64,000 nucleotides of DNA from Istiophorus platypterus (GCA_016859345.1 CM029116.1:1288439-1352438), one strand, 5' to 3'. Shown: positions 19,729 to 32,307, counted from the stretch's first letter. The notes: generated by a model from the sequence alone, not told the origin. Translations and numbers: made by a program.

Positions 19729-22700
19729 GTAACTACAACTTTTCTGTCGTCTTCTTTTCTTTTCTTTTCCACAGCTCTTCTGCTCTGTATGTTTCTCTGA
19801 AGCTTCTAGATTCATTTCAGGTCGGAGGGAAACAAAAGGTTTGCTCAGGTGGAGAAAAGGTAAAATGTGTGTGTCTCAGAGGGAAGTGAGCTGAGGGATT
19901 TTTCATGGCCTGACCTTTGTCCCAGTGCAGGACAGACGCGTTAAACGTTGACTTTGACTTGCAGAAGCTGCGTTTTGCTCTTGCTCGGGGCTTACAGAGT
20001 CACGCCGGATAAAGATATGATCTATATTTATATTTGCCGGTGCCAGGACGGGCTCTCACATGGCCGAGCGGCGGCAGGGTCGGGGCTCTGCCTCTGCCGG
20101 GCTCCGTTCCCTCTTCATCTCTCAGCCTGAAACCTGTGGCCTGCTTTAGTCAGGGACAATGCATGTCTGCACGTACGCCACAGACACACGCGCACACACA
20201 CACCATTCTTGCATGTTAGTTCAGCAATAATAACAATCCACTAATGAATGACGACGCTCAGAAGTAGGGCCGGTGTGAGTACTTTTTAAATTTTTGATAA
20301 TTTATCACGTTCTAATCTGACACCCGAGTCATGACGTCTTCTCTAGACAAAGAAGCGCTTCATTTACACACCACCGCTCTGCAGTTCTCATACAGAACAT
20401 CACACGGCCTTGGGAGGAATAGTGAAATCGGGGTGGGGGCGCGTCAGTGAGTTCACGCTGGTTCCACGTCATCCACATAACTCGGTCGAAACACAACTGC
20501 TCCGGCCGTGGGAATGTGGTTTATGTTTGGATCAGATCTCTGACTGGTCAACTTCTCTTCTGAAGTGTGTGAAGAGTGTCTGGCATGGGTTGTGCCCCCC
20601 CCGTTCTCTTGCACCCTGAATAGCTGAAGTGTCAGATTCGGAGGCTACGCTACCTAAAGTGACCTTGGTAGATGGGGGAAATGACACGCAGCTTTCTTAA
20701 AGGGGCCTCAGCCGGGTGTTGCAACGCCTCAATGTTTCAGGAGGAGGAAATGACAGCTGTTGCATTTCAAGATAAAATATCCAGGCAAAGCAGGAAAGTT
20801 GTGCTTCCAAAAAAAATCTGAGATGCTGGGAGATTTTGTTTGAAAAAAACACGAGAATGTGAAGTGATAGGCTATCAGGGCAGTTCCCATGAAGTAACTT
20901 TCACATCCTCAAATAAGCCAGTGCAAACACGTGTCCGACCACAGTCAACGCACCGAGGTTGCCGCTGGGATTTTTTTTGTAAAAGCACACACTGAGAATG
21001 TGGACAGTCGGATCAAGCAGCTGGGCGAGATCGAACCCTAAATAAAGCTGCACGCTCCAACTCGTTTCAACAACAAAAAAAGCCTCATAAAAGCTGTAGT
21101 CGTCTCCACCCTGAAGATAAGGCGAAATCAAGATTTCTTTCTTTCTTTTCAAAAACCTCTCTCCTACAGCCTAGGAATCAGCTCTGGTGCCAGACGTGTT
21201 GCATTTAGATGGGTTGGGGAAGCCGGGTGGGTGGCCAGGTTTTCACACCCGGCCCAGCAATGTGTTGGTCAATAACCACCAATACAGCTATTTCACGTGG
21301 TCGTTCATGTGGTTCGTTTTATTTTGTAGGTACAAAAAACACCCATAGGCCCATATTCTATTTCAATTTCATGAGTCAAGAGTGGATGTCGAACGAGGTG
21401 CATTCGTACTGAATTTATGCCAGGGGACGGCCGGGCGCCACAAATAACAAGGTACGCGATCCAACGGTGGAAGAATCGGTTCTAAATACGTAGAAATAAG
21501 CATTGCGTCCGGCAAGATTTTGTTGAGTGATTGACAGGTCAACAGAAAGTTACTGTTGTGGAAGGACCACAGAGCTTCCAGCTCATCCAAGGAGATTTTC
21601 TGCAACATTCATCATGTGACAAAAAAAAAAAAAAAAAAGGCTGCTTTGTCAAGGTCATAACCTTCAGTCATATATGACCAAAGTGTTTAAGGAAATCCAG
21701 TTTGAATTAAACAATAAATTACGTTCAGGATTTTTCAATACCAGAGGACAGGGTTCCCAGACCCTGATTCCACAGATGAAGGGGGAAAGGTTGTGGTTTC
21801 GGTCAAAGGTTTATAATCTTACCAGGCCTTTCCCGTGCTTCAAGCTACTGTTGATTTTTTTTTTTTTCAATATTTTACCAACCCCTCGATCGCACAGAGC
21901 AGCAAATCACAAATCATGCTCTCATTACCATGAGACGATTTTCATCGAGGACTAAATGACATGTGCGGTCAGTTGATGTTGAGGAGATTAGTTCCAGGAA
22001 AAAACATTTCAGAGATCAAATGCTTCAATCTAAAAAGTTAAAACAAATGAACTATCTGATCTGCTGGCTCTCATTCTGCTGGCTCTCATTTTTTTACTGT
22101 GGTGTTGAGCAGGAAAGCTTTATTTTCCTATGCTCTCTCTGAAATGGTTTACACATTGAAAATTCCAGCTGCATTTAAAAAGAGATGTATAAAATTTATC
22201 AAGTATATTTACAGCCTCAGCCTTAAACTTGTATACTAAAATGACTGTTTATGCAGGGTCTTATTGTTTAACTGACACAACCCTTTGTTCTGCGGAATAT
22301 TTCTCTGCATCACTGGTCTTCAGCTGGATCGATGTTTTTTGTTTTTTTTTAAACAAACCAAGTGATGGGGGATATTCAGAGTGGTTGGTAAATGTACAAA
22401 GTGCAGGACTTCATTTTAGGAGAGAGATGGTTGTTTTGCTTGAACATAGATAAGCCAATTGGCGTTATAGCAACAAGTCCTCCAGGACATCTGGCCTGTG
22501 GGGGCAAATCAGCGGTAAACGAGCAGCAGTCTTCTGTGTTCTGTGGACTGAGTAAATTGCCGCCTCAGTCCAAGGCTAAGAACGCCACAGAAACGATGGT
22601 GATGCGATGGTGATGCATCATGAGCTGTCACATCTGTTTACGTTTGTTGTTTTGTTTGAAACATCTGGACACCTACACAGATGCTTGGATGGTGATGAAG

Positions 22701-25700
22701 CATGATTCATGCTCCCCCCCAGAATGAAAGGGAATAACTGGGCTGATCCTCTGACTTCTCACCTACCGTCATCATCAGGTCCACATGCTAAACCAAGGCG
22801 GTGAAAGCGGTAACTATTATACCTGCTGAACGTCAGAATAATAGCGTTGTCACTGGGGGCACGTTAGCATGCGGAAAGTGGCTCATGGAGCTGTGAACAT
22901 GGTGGTGGACTTTAAATGCTAAAAAGAAAATGATGTCACTGAGTGGAGAAACCAAAATTTTTTTAAATCCGAAATGCTGTTACCTCTCCCAGTTCGGTTG
23001 TGAGATGGAAAAAGGGAGAGAAAATTAAAGTCCCTTTCAAGTCAGAGCATTAGAGTGTGAAAAAAATAAACACAGCTCAGAGGTTTTCAGTTTAGCATAA
23101 ACCACAGTGACCAGTGTGAGTACACCTGGTGCCTGCCAGCTCCCAGCAGCGTCCTCAGCCCAAAAAACAGAAACGATACCGACCTCTGAGTCGGTTTCCC
23201 TTCCTCTTTCATGTCCCAGGTCAGAATTAACTGGCTACAACGAAGAGAAATCAATATGAAAATACAGGGATTTAGTCATGTGAAACGGTGAGTGGCAGAT
23301 TAGATGGTGTTAAAAGAGAAGAAAAAATGTATAATGGAAGATTCAGTGTATCAAGATTTACAGTTACAAGAAAAGTGAGGCAAATGGATCTGATGTACAC
23401 CTCAAAATGCTGGAGGACCCAGAGAACGGCTGTGATACTTAAATGCCGCCGTGTTGAGTTTCTTCGCCACCGTTTTCCACCAGTTTGTCGGCAACACTGA
23501 AACAACGGCGACTGAAACTGAGCAGATCGTGACAAGTCAGAGCTAATAGACATTGAACAGCAGTTTTACTTTTCCCGTATTTACTTTGACGCAGAAACAA
23601 AAGAAGACGGTCAGTATGACGGAGAATCTGATGCTACGGAGCTGACCAATCACAGCTCTTGCTGTCTTTGTCGCTGCGATATGTGGTTATATTTTTTTTG
23701 AGGTGCTTGTCAGGCTACGGCAGAGGTTCAATGCAGAAGCATAGATTAGCCTTGAGCAGGGAAAGGGAATTTGGCGGAAGCAGTAACCGTAGCGCCTCCT
23801 GGATACACTGACCCACTTGACCAGAGACAAGATGGTCGCAAACTCACTCTTTGCAGTAGCTCAAGGTGAGAGAAGCCTCTTGAAAAGACACTGAGACATG
23901 GTGGACTGGTTTTTACATTGGATTGCCAGTCAGTGGAGTGGACCACCACATCACCGAGATGTACCTCCCAAGACTGCAGCCTCGGCATTGGGCCTCGGGA
24001 GGTGGCAGGGCCGTCACACATGCCGAATGCAGTGAGCATTTGGTGTGCTACAGGAAGTTGTCTGGAGTAACAAATGTAGAGTTTGGGGCAGCTCGGGGTT
24101 TTCAAGGGCCCTTTCTGGAGGCCCTTGAGCAAGTCTACCTTTGTGACCTAGCGAGTAGCTACGACCCAGTTTGTACGGTCCATCACTCAAGGAAGGGGAA
24201 TGAATCTGGGATTGAATCTGGCTCGTTAGCACTGTTCATTTTCCAAAAATCGATACAAAAGCCTATTGTTCCATTGGACTTTGCTGCCAATGAACACAGG
24301 GAGCTTTGGGAGCTGGGATTAGGAATAGCGACGCCATGACTTTGTCAACACTCTTTCTCCTGCTCTGCTGTGACTGGCCTCAAAGCCAAAACATAATAAG
24401 ACAGGAGGTCAGATGCAAGAGATTAGAGGCAAATCACACAATAAAAGTCTGCAACAAACGGCAGAAAAATGAAATTGAAGATACCAAAGGAAAAGGATTA
24501 AAAATGCAGCCAAATAACCATTTCTCACTGTTGTATTGTTATAGTTAGGATTATTATTATTATAATTATTACATAACAGCATTTGCATGTGTGGCTGGTG
24601 ATGAAACAGGGCTGTGTACAGAGCCGTGTGTTGTGATCAGTTGATCACATCATTGCTGTGAAGTTTTGATGTGTCCGGGTGGTTTGCCTTGGGGCAACTG
24701 ACAGATGTGAAACAGATGTTGATATTACTGCGCTTCAGCCAGGCACTTTCCCTAAATAACTCTTATCTGTGTTTGTGTTTCCAGAAAGTTCCAGTTCTGG
24801 CCAGCCGTGCATTCAGCAGCTCTGCCAGACATCTGAGGAACAGAGTCCCTGAGGCTCAAAAACTCTTCCAGGTAACACATCGGTGGAGAGGAAAAGTACT
24901 CTGTTAAGAAATCGCACCATTATTCGCTTACTCACTGCTCTGCAGACTGCGATTAAACATTAAATGCGGGTCAGGGAGGCCTGAGATCCAGGGACAACCA
25001 CAAGCCACACCGTCGTTGGTAACGAGGACACAGGCTGGTTTCACCTGTCACTGGACTCACAAATGATTGACAAGTTCCTCATTATTCCAATATTTGTACC
25101 CCCAAAGCTTTTATTTTGGCTATATGACCCTTTGTTTTATACTTTTTAATTATTTTTCTTTAACAACCTCCATTGATTTTTCCCAAAGCCCCTTTCATTT
25201 CCTGACAGTAATCCCCATAGTTTTGGTAGCAAATTATAACATACACACCAATATCACTTCAGTCTATTTTTTCTCCAGGACTGTCCCCTAAAGTATTTAC
25301 AAGATACTTATAAAGTGGTTTAATTCATTTCCATTTTCCCATAAACCACCCAGCTGTTACACCCTTTTTCCCCTCCCCCTTGTTGTGTTTCACCGTACCT
25401 ACATCTAATTGGCAGTAGGAAGAACTGAATTGGCCAAAGTTGTCGTTCACACTCGTGAATCAGCAGAGTGTCGATCGAACACTAGACCCCGCGCTAAACC
25501 GTTTTAACCGCATGGTTTCTGTGTTTACAGGCGGACAACGGGCTGCCGGTCCACCTCAAGGGAGGAACCCGCGACGTCCTGCTCTACCGGGCAACCATGA
25601 CTCTAACTATCGCAGGTAACAAAAACACAACTCACGTCACTCATTGTTTCATGATACATGAAGCAGATGAAAAGACTGCAGTTGGTTCCAGATGTTGACC

Positions 25701-26650
25701 TTGCATTTGGTAGCTGTTCGTGGAAACTCGAAATATTCGTTACAATTTAGCAGGAAAACATCTAAATAATGAGATCAGTTCTGGAACCGGATTCTCTGGA
25801 TGAAACCAGGATGAACTGGTACCAGAACGATGGAAGAGAAGAGTCTGGAGAAGGAAGGAACGACTCCTGATCCAGAGCCACCACGTCGCCTGTCAGACAT
25901 GGTGGAGCAGTGTTATGGCCTGGACATGTTCGGCTGTTGATGGAACCGGGTCACTGGTGTTTACGGATGATGTGACTGATGGTAGAAGCAGCAGGATGAA
26001 TCCTGAAGTCTACAGGTCTCTACTATCTGGTCAGATTCAGCCTAATGCTGGAGAAATGACAGTACAGACAGATAATGACCAAAAACAGACTGTGAAAGCA
26101 TCACAAGAGCTTCTCAAGGTAAAGAACTGGAATATTCTTCAATGGCTGAGTCAGTCACCTGACCTCCACCCAATGTTTTCACTTCCTGAAGACAAAACTG
26201 AGGGTAGAAAGCCCCAGAGATGAGCATCAACTGAGGGTGGCTGCAGTGAAGGTTTGGAGAAGCATCTGAAGGGAGGAAACTCAACATCTGGTGATTTGAT
26301 AATTTCTGTGAAACCCCTTTAATTAAAGCTGAAAGCCGACACTTCAATCACATCTTGGTGGCTTAATTTCAAACCCACTGGGGTTGTGTACAACAATTGT
26401 GTCAAGTTTGGAGGTTTCATCATTGATAAATAATAAAGATAAAACACGAAATGTGTGTTGGCACCGTGTCTTCATCACCTTTTTATATGAATTCATACAA
26501 AGCGGATATAGATGAACATAATTATTGGAAACTAAAAGTGAGCGTCGTCCTCTATCCTTGTTGCTTATATGTGTGTGTATCTTCTGTGCAGGAACCTGCT
26601 ATTCCCTGTACTGGCTGCTTGTCGCTTCCATGCCTCAGAAGAAAGCATAG
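19714..26650 (+). CDS. cox7a1: cytochrome c oxidase subunit 7A, mitochondrial (COX7A1/COX7A2 family), 4 coding exons
   Basis: COX7A is a small single-pass nuclear-encoded subunit of respiratory complex IV in the mitochondrial inner membrane. Exons 19714-19728, 24785-24871, 25531-25615 and 26592-26650 join in frame to 81 aa, the family's usual size. The presequence reads MNQLLKVPVLASRAFSSSAR. The mature part has LRNRVPEAQKLFQADNGLPV, HLKGGTRDVLLYRATMTL and a membrane span through IAGTCYSLYWLLVASM, ending PQKKA. The motifs QKLFQ-DN-LP-LKGG and LLYR-TM are diagnostic. Exon 1 encodes only five residues, so the 5-kb first intron splits the targeting peptide. Intron 3 holds Tc1 copy B. Assignment to the family is firm; the paralogue (7A1 rather than 7A2) is a guess from general similarity and human 19q13 neighbourhood with SUPT5H. 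Confidence 0.92.
22690..22910 (-). repeat. dispersed teleost repeat remnant
   Basis: The text from the catcatcaggt block through ctattatacctgctgaac, gttgtcactg and gttagcatgcgg matches a widespread fish repeat that I know by its GTTAGCATG and ATCATCAGGTC blocks. The family name is uncertain and the orientation nominal. A second piece lies at 41985-42130. Confidence 0.5.
23405..23755 (+). repeat. unclassified dispersed repeat, copy 1
   Basis: Shared blocks with 29195-29545 in the same order and orientation are ttttccaccagtttgt, gaacagcagtttta, tatttactttgacgcagaa, accaatcacagctcttg, and cagaagcata at the end. Divergence is substantial. Confidence 0.75.
24785..24871 (+). CDS. cox7a1: cox7a coding exon 2
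   Basis: The exon has 29 codons, KVPVLASRAFSSSAR to VPEAQKLFQ, phase 0 both ends, acceptor gtttccag and donor GTAACA. It carries the end of the presequence and the conserved QKLFQ. Confidence 0.94.
25531..25615 (+). CDS. cox7a1: cox7a coding exon 3
   Basis: The exon reads ADNGLPVHLKGGTRD then VLLYRATMTLTIA and ends with the first base of a Gly codon before GTAACA. Confidence 0.95.
25671..26425 (+). mobile_element. Tc1-like element copy B in cox7a intron 3, decayed
   Basis: The transposase C-terminal fragment at 25915-26223 is identical in protein to the minus-strand fragment at 749-1057. Near identity at DNA level runs from about 25790 to 26270. Outside that block the similarity drops and material is missing, including the start of the terminal repeat. 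The copy ends in a terminal-repeat remnant (ttcaatcacatcttggtgg). It carries no working transposase. Confidence 0.85.
26592..26650 (+). CDS. cox7a1: cox7a coding exon 4
   Basis: The acceptor is cttctgtgcag. The exon completes Gly and continues TCYSLYWLLVASMPQKKA, then TAG at 26648-26650. ATTAAA at 26762-26767 is a possible poly(A) signal. Confidence 0.94.
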
Positions 26651-27479
26651 AGCAGAAACGACGCCGGGTTCAATCTATCACATGGAGATCGATGCTCGGC
26701 CCCATCTAGCACCAATGTTTGTTGTGCACACCTGTATTTGACCGTCGTCACATCCATCCTTATTAAATGTCAACCATGAATATGTAAAAAAAAATGTTTA
26801 AAAAAAGTTTGAATTCAGCGTCTACAGAGTTTTCTTTTTGTGTCCTGAATTGAGAGCGTGACTGTGATCGTCATTTACAACCATGAAAGCTAATTCCCTT
26901 CTGGTTCTTCGTCTTCTCCCAGGCTCTGATGAGAGGATGGTTGGTCAAGGTCAGAGATGGGCCAAGGGGGATCTTAGCAGGGCTGGAGAGAGAACTGCAG
27001 TACCTCGCTTGAGTAAAAGTTTAACTGTGTAGAAATGTGCCTGGATAAAACTTTATAAGGTCAGTTAAAAAAAGGCCCTGAGTAAACATTACCTTTGTTA
27101 CATTTCTAAAAAGGTTGGGGGCAAGGCCTCATTACCAACCATGGGAAATTGGTCCACTACCCAGGGGCCCCAGCCATCCAGGGGCCTCCAGCCACCCAAG
27201 GAGCCCTATTCTCCAAACCAAAAAAAAAATAAATCTGTTTTTACATAGGGACATTTGCAGCCAGTTCTACAACTGAGTATCAGTCATGAATATCCATCCT
27301 CCTTCAGCAGCGTAGCCTTAGAATGATTCAGAAACAAGAACAACACTGGCACAACGCACAGAAATGTCTGATGCTAGGGAAAAAAAGGGGCCACTGGAGG
27401 TTGACACAAGCATTGAAAGGCTACATAAATGAAATAACCTGGTGCTTTCAGACCAGGGTGAAGCCTCACTGAGGCAGAA

Positions 27480-27543
27480 GCCTCTGCCCCCACCGCCCCC
27501 GCCGCCCCCACCATCCCCGCCACCCCCGCAGCCCCCGCTGCCG
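27480..27543. repeat. C-rich minisatellite (CCGCCCCCA-like)
   Basis: Imperfect 9-bp units of the type CCGCCCCCACC and CCGCCCCCG. The minus strand is G-rich and could form a quadruplex. Confidence 0.85.
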
Positions 27544-28451
27544 ATGTAACTGTGTACAAGGCCCAGGTTACCACTGGACCAACATTTCAGTTGGACCCAG
27601 CATCCACCTCTTGGTCACACAGTGGTTGTGTTTGATTTAGACGCTCGCCAGCTCGGGGATTTCACAATCCAGCGCGGGGTTCTTGGATTCGCCGTGGCCA
27701 CTGTCTCCTCCACAGACCCTATCCTACCCTAGGTCTGCAAGGTTTTTATTATCATTATCATTATTATTACTATAATTCCTTCCACTTCACTGATCTTCAG
27801 CCAGACGGGATGAGGTAGGATGGTGGAACTAGTAGACATGTCAGGGGTGAAGAGGAGAACCCCGCTGTCCTCAGTTCCCAGACTCTGATGGAGAGGAACG
27901 TTTGCTTTTGATCTCCAGCATCGCACACAGAGGAAAACAATGAGCAGGGATCCCATGGCAACATCAACAGACCGATGTGGCTCCAAGAGAAAATAAAACT
28001 GTCCCCAACTAAAGTAAAAGAAAGTTGGGTTTGTGTTGGGCTGGAAGCTGAATGTTCCTGATCCTCTCCAGCTTGTCTACATATCACCACTGGAGGAGGG
28101 GAATGTGTTTGGCACCACTTAGTGGCCTCAGATTGGACATACAGGTAGTTGAGGGGGCGTTTGTTTTGGGTCTGTTAGTCCTGGCTTGAGCCTTTTTCGT
28201 TCCTGTAAAGGGAATGTTGCCAGTTAAACTCATTTCTTCGTTGCGCCTGAAAACTGCTGCGTTCATCTAAAATCTACCCAGAATCCAAATGTAAATTAAT
28301 TCAAGCTGCAGACTGTTTTCTCTACAATTTAATCTTCAGCCTTTTGCAGCGTAACTGACAGGCTTTCCTGATCATGTCCTGTTGTTCCTCTGGTGTCGGT
28401 AAGTGCTCGCTCCTCTTGTCCTTCTTCATCAGCAAATCAGCACTCAGATTC

Positions 28452-28640
28452 CTTCAATTCAATTCAATTTAATTCAACTTTATTTATATAGCTCCATATC
28501 CTAAGAGATGTTATGTCACTTTTCATATAGAGCAGGTCTAGACCAGACTCTTTGTAGTTATTATTTACAGAGACCCAACATTTCTCTCAAAGTACAAGAA
28601 AAACTCCCTTTAACGGGGAGGAATGTTGAACAGATTCTTC
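28452..28640 (+). repeat. dispersed fish repeat (TTCAATTCAATT...TTTATTTATATAG type)
   Basis: The element starts ttcaattcaattcaattta, continues actttatttatatagctcc, and includes gagacccaacatttctct and gaaaaactccctttaacggg. These blocks mark a very common teleost interspersed repeat. I do not assign a class. Confidence 0.7.
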
Positions 28641-29194
28641 CTTTTGAAAAGCAAATCCTCCCTTTATTGCTGCTTTCCTGCTGTGTAGCTGGGACTGGTT
28701 TAAATCTGCAGTGAGTCCATGAGTGAGTAATGTGCAGTTTAAGCTGCTTCAGCCTGATGGGGAATATGGAAAACTTCATTTATCACACATTATGAAACAC
28801 TGGAGTTTCTAAATCCTTTTTTTTTTACATGATTTACAGAAGGAAGCTGCTCATCAGAAAAAAGCAGGAAAAAAAGAACACTCACACTGATACAGGCCAA
28901 GAGTATAAAGTTCTTTATTTAATAGTAGAACTTGGTACTGAAGTTCCATCCCTATCCTCACAAAGCTGCAACTCTTTGCAGGCTGACAGTCGCAGCCTCT
29001 GCACTGATAGGTAAATACTTTTGTTTGTGGAACAGCAAAACACAGACACTGGTGTGAACATAGTTCACTGCAACATGTTTCTGTGTCACACAGTTGTGTT
29101 CAGTTTGGGCTGCAGATGGACATTCCAAGTGACCCCCCCCTCGACATGGCGTATGAGGTATTTTATCGCCTGAGCATTTATATGTCTGTGTGGC

Positions 29195-29545
29195 ATCGCT
29201 TGGCAGTTACTCCATCAAACCACTAGTCGGCGGTAGCATTTATACAGCACTGTGTTGACTTCCTTTTCCGCTGTTTTCCACCAGTTTGTGACTGAAGTCA
29301 GAGCTGACGGACGTCGAACAGCAGTTTTAGTTTTTCCTGAATTTACTGCGACACAGAATCGAAAGAATACGTCCGAGGAGACGGTCTGAACGGCGACGGC
29401 GGCGAAGAAGAAGCTGGACATGCGATACCACAAAACCAACCAATCAGAGGTCTTGTGGTCTGCATTGCCGCTACGTGTAGTTTGATTTTTTGGGAGGTGA
29501 ACATCGGGCTATGGCAAAAGTTCAACGCAGAAGCATGACTCTGCT
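29195..29545 (+). repeat. unclassified dispersed repeat, copy 2
   Basis: Shares ttttccaccagtttgtg, gaacagcagttttag, gaatttactgcgacacagaa, aaccaatcagaggtcttg and caacgcagaagcat with 23405-23755. Confidence 0.75.
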
Positions 29546-30325
29546 TTTAGTCTCATGGATGTACAAACTCTAACTTTAGTCTTTTCCCTAAGATCCCTTG
29601 ACCTCTCTTCCCTGCTCATTTCCTTTGCTTCTGCAGGGGAAACTGGAGCTCGTGTGATTGGCCAACACAGATATTCACCCTCACCTCAATACTCTCCCAA
29701 ACATGGCGTATTTTGCACCACGGCCAGAGGTCACTGAAAGTGTTTGCTCTAGCATTCGCACCAGTATCAGAAGAAAAACAGGGTCCATAAAGTCCAACAA
29801 TGAGCTTCACCTGAAGGGAAAAACACCCAGGAGGGTCATATTTCCGGTTCCGGTTCCAACCCCTCCGGCATCACAGCCAACCAGCTGCAGACAACTCCAG
29901 CTACCTACGGACTGCCAGCCAATTTTGATTAAGTGACCGATTATGAGTTTTGTTCCTCCAGTCCTTGCTGGACTGTGTTTTGAGTGGTTGTGTGTACAAT
30001 GTAAAAGTATCTCCCGACGCTCCCTGAATCGACAACTGGCTCTCTTTGGCGACAGGTAAGAATTTGCCCCCGCCCTGCCCCATCGATTGTTCCCCATCCT
30101 CTGCTCTCGTTCCGGTAGCAGCCGTGATGGGGGGTGCTTTGCTGGGGTCTTAGGTTCTTCAGTGCTGCCAACGGTGTGATCGAATAGAAGAAGCACATCC
30201 GACTCATTTAGTAACCAGAGATTAACATTTATTTAAATTCAGAATCTATGATTTTTCCCAGTGTTTGGGTTCAGATCTCAACCATGTTGCCTTCTTTCAG
30301 TGAAAACAGGAAAATCCCAAAGTCT

Positions 30326-30379
30326 TTAGCTCAGGAAGCGAATACTCATCTTGTGATCAATGTCCACTTTCTCCAGCGA
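30326..30379 (-). CDS. chp2: chp2-like last coding exon
   Basis: The acceptor is ttgttttcag. The exon reads SLEKVDIDHKMSIRFLS, then TAA. A minus-strand AATAAA at 30233-30228 is the likely poly(A) signal, about 95 bp after the stop. Confidence 0.93.
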   Translation of the reverse strand, partial: SLEKVDIDHKMSIRFLS

Positions 30380-32259
30380 CTGAAAACAAAATAAAAATAA
30401 TCACTTCAATTCTATGCTCTGTTACATTATTTTCCTATCATACGTGAAGACATTTAATGCCGAAGCTGCAAAAGAAAGTGTGTCTTTAAGGATGTTAGTG
30501 TGTTTTTAATGTGATATGATCTCAGGTCTTAGATTTTAGCTCATGTTTTCATAACAAAGCTTCACTGTTGCTGCTGGACACGCTTGAAGTTTGTTTGCAT
30601 TGATGTTAATGTTTACATATTGTCCACGTTCCACAACTGCACATTGATATTTAAAAGAAGTCTTGTCCTGATAATCTAGGAACAAAATTCTAACCATCCA
30701 TCAGTCTATCAGCTATGTCATTTACCCTTCAAGGTTAATGGAGGTGAGGGTTGGAGCCCTTCCCAGCTTACAGTGGGTGAGAGGTGCGGTAAAACCTGGA
30801 CGGATTACCAGTCTATCACAGGGCTGACATATAGAGACACTCAACCATTCGCGCTCATATTCACACCATTTAGTCTCCAATCAACCTTTGTGTCTTTACA
30901 CACCACTGGAGAACCCAGAGGGAACCCACCCAGGTCCTTGGAGAACCAGCCGGACCGGCGTCCAAACCTTCTTGATGTGAAAAGGTTCAAATTCAAAGTA
31001 CGTTCTGAAACTTTATTAAAGTATTTAACTAATGAATTACATTTTAAGGAAATCTTGTTTTTATTACAACACAAGAATTTCAAAAATTTAATTTTTTTTT
31101 AATTATTATTCTAACAAACAGTTCAGTTTTTAAAAATCCCCTTTGAGTCAGTTTAAATCTCACAATGCTCATTATTTTTCTAAATTCTAAGAGACTTTAT
31201 AAAGAAAAATAATATACAACTACATTTATTATCAGGAAAATAACGATTTATTTAAAACAATACTGCTGGTTTTTGTCCAGATCAATAGTTCAGTTTTTTA
31301 CTTAAAGTTTTTTACTAAAACCTCTTCGGTGAGCGCTGACAGTTTGCGGTTGTCTCACCTTCTTGAACTCTTCAAAGGAAATGGCATCATCTCTGTCCAG
31401 GTCGGCCTCCTGGATAGCTCGCTCAGCAATGCTTTGCAGCTGCTCCTCTGTCACCTGAATCCCTAGCATTGCCCGCAGCACCTGTCAGCACGGTTATCAG
31501 CCCATCGGTAACCACGCTTGGCTCTTGAGTGGCTCAAATCTCCTTCATCAAACATTTTTTAAGCAGATCTCGGCTTGGCTTGGCCTCACTTCCTCATTTC
31601 TGAAACTTGGTGTACCTCCAGGGTCGATCCTGGGTCCCATGAAATTCTCCAAAACAATGTTTTTAAATTCTGTACCGGTGACAAGTAATTCCGTTTTCCT
31701 TTCATTCCGACTACAAATTTGGTTGTGTTGGAGGTCCTCAAATTATTTCAGTCTCGTCCTTATCAAGCTGGAGAAAGTTCAAGGAGACAGTGATTCACGA
31801 GTCTCCTAATCTTTATGAGTCATCACTGGTTACCATAATCGGAGTCATTTTTGTAACCTACTAATCATATAGATGAACCGTGGAGAGGTATGAGAAGGGG
31901 CTATAAAGATTTAGATGATTTTTCAAAGCTCTGACTCAGGGCCTTCATTGTAATCCAATTTGATGTTTTTTGGCAGTCGGGCTGATCACGCCAACCTCCG
32001 TCATTGAAGGAGAGGGAGAAGACATAAAGTTTTCTGAGCTATCAACGGCAGATGGCGGAGGATTTTTTTTTCTGTTATGAATTTCTAAATATTTAAACTA
32101 GGAGCTTGCATGTCATTTACAAGGCTGGATTTGCGGCTCATTTATAAGACTTTATGTTTACTCAGAGTTAGATGTGGAAACACAGTTTACAAACCTGAAG
32201 GAGCTCAGCTCTGGAAATCTTTCCATCTCTGTCTTGATCATACAGCTGGAAGGCGACTG

Positions 32260-32307
<48 letters not shown>

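Larger units (their letters stand above)
19729..24784. other. cox7a intron 1
   Basis: This 5-kb intron contains an A run at 21621-21638, a T run near 21849-21867, a remnant of a common teleost dispersed repeat (22690-22910, with ttagcatgcgg and ctattatacctgctgaacgt), and an unclassified repeat at 23405-23755 that recurs near 29195-29545. No nested gene was seen. Confidence 0.5.
26651..30325. other. interval between the converging cox7a and chp2 3' ends
   Basis: The interval holds a CCCCCGCC-type C-rich minisatellite at 27480-27543, a dispersed fish repeat at 28452-28640, and the second copy of an unclassified repeat at 29195-29545. The stretch 29640-30190 is GC-richer with open frames on both strands but no recognised protein. 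Confidence 0.5.

Noticed and set aside
29658..30207. Several overlapping frames near 29.7-30.2 kb that looked like a retroelement gag
   Set aside because: No zinc knuckle, protease or reverse transcriptase motif and no terminal repeats were found.
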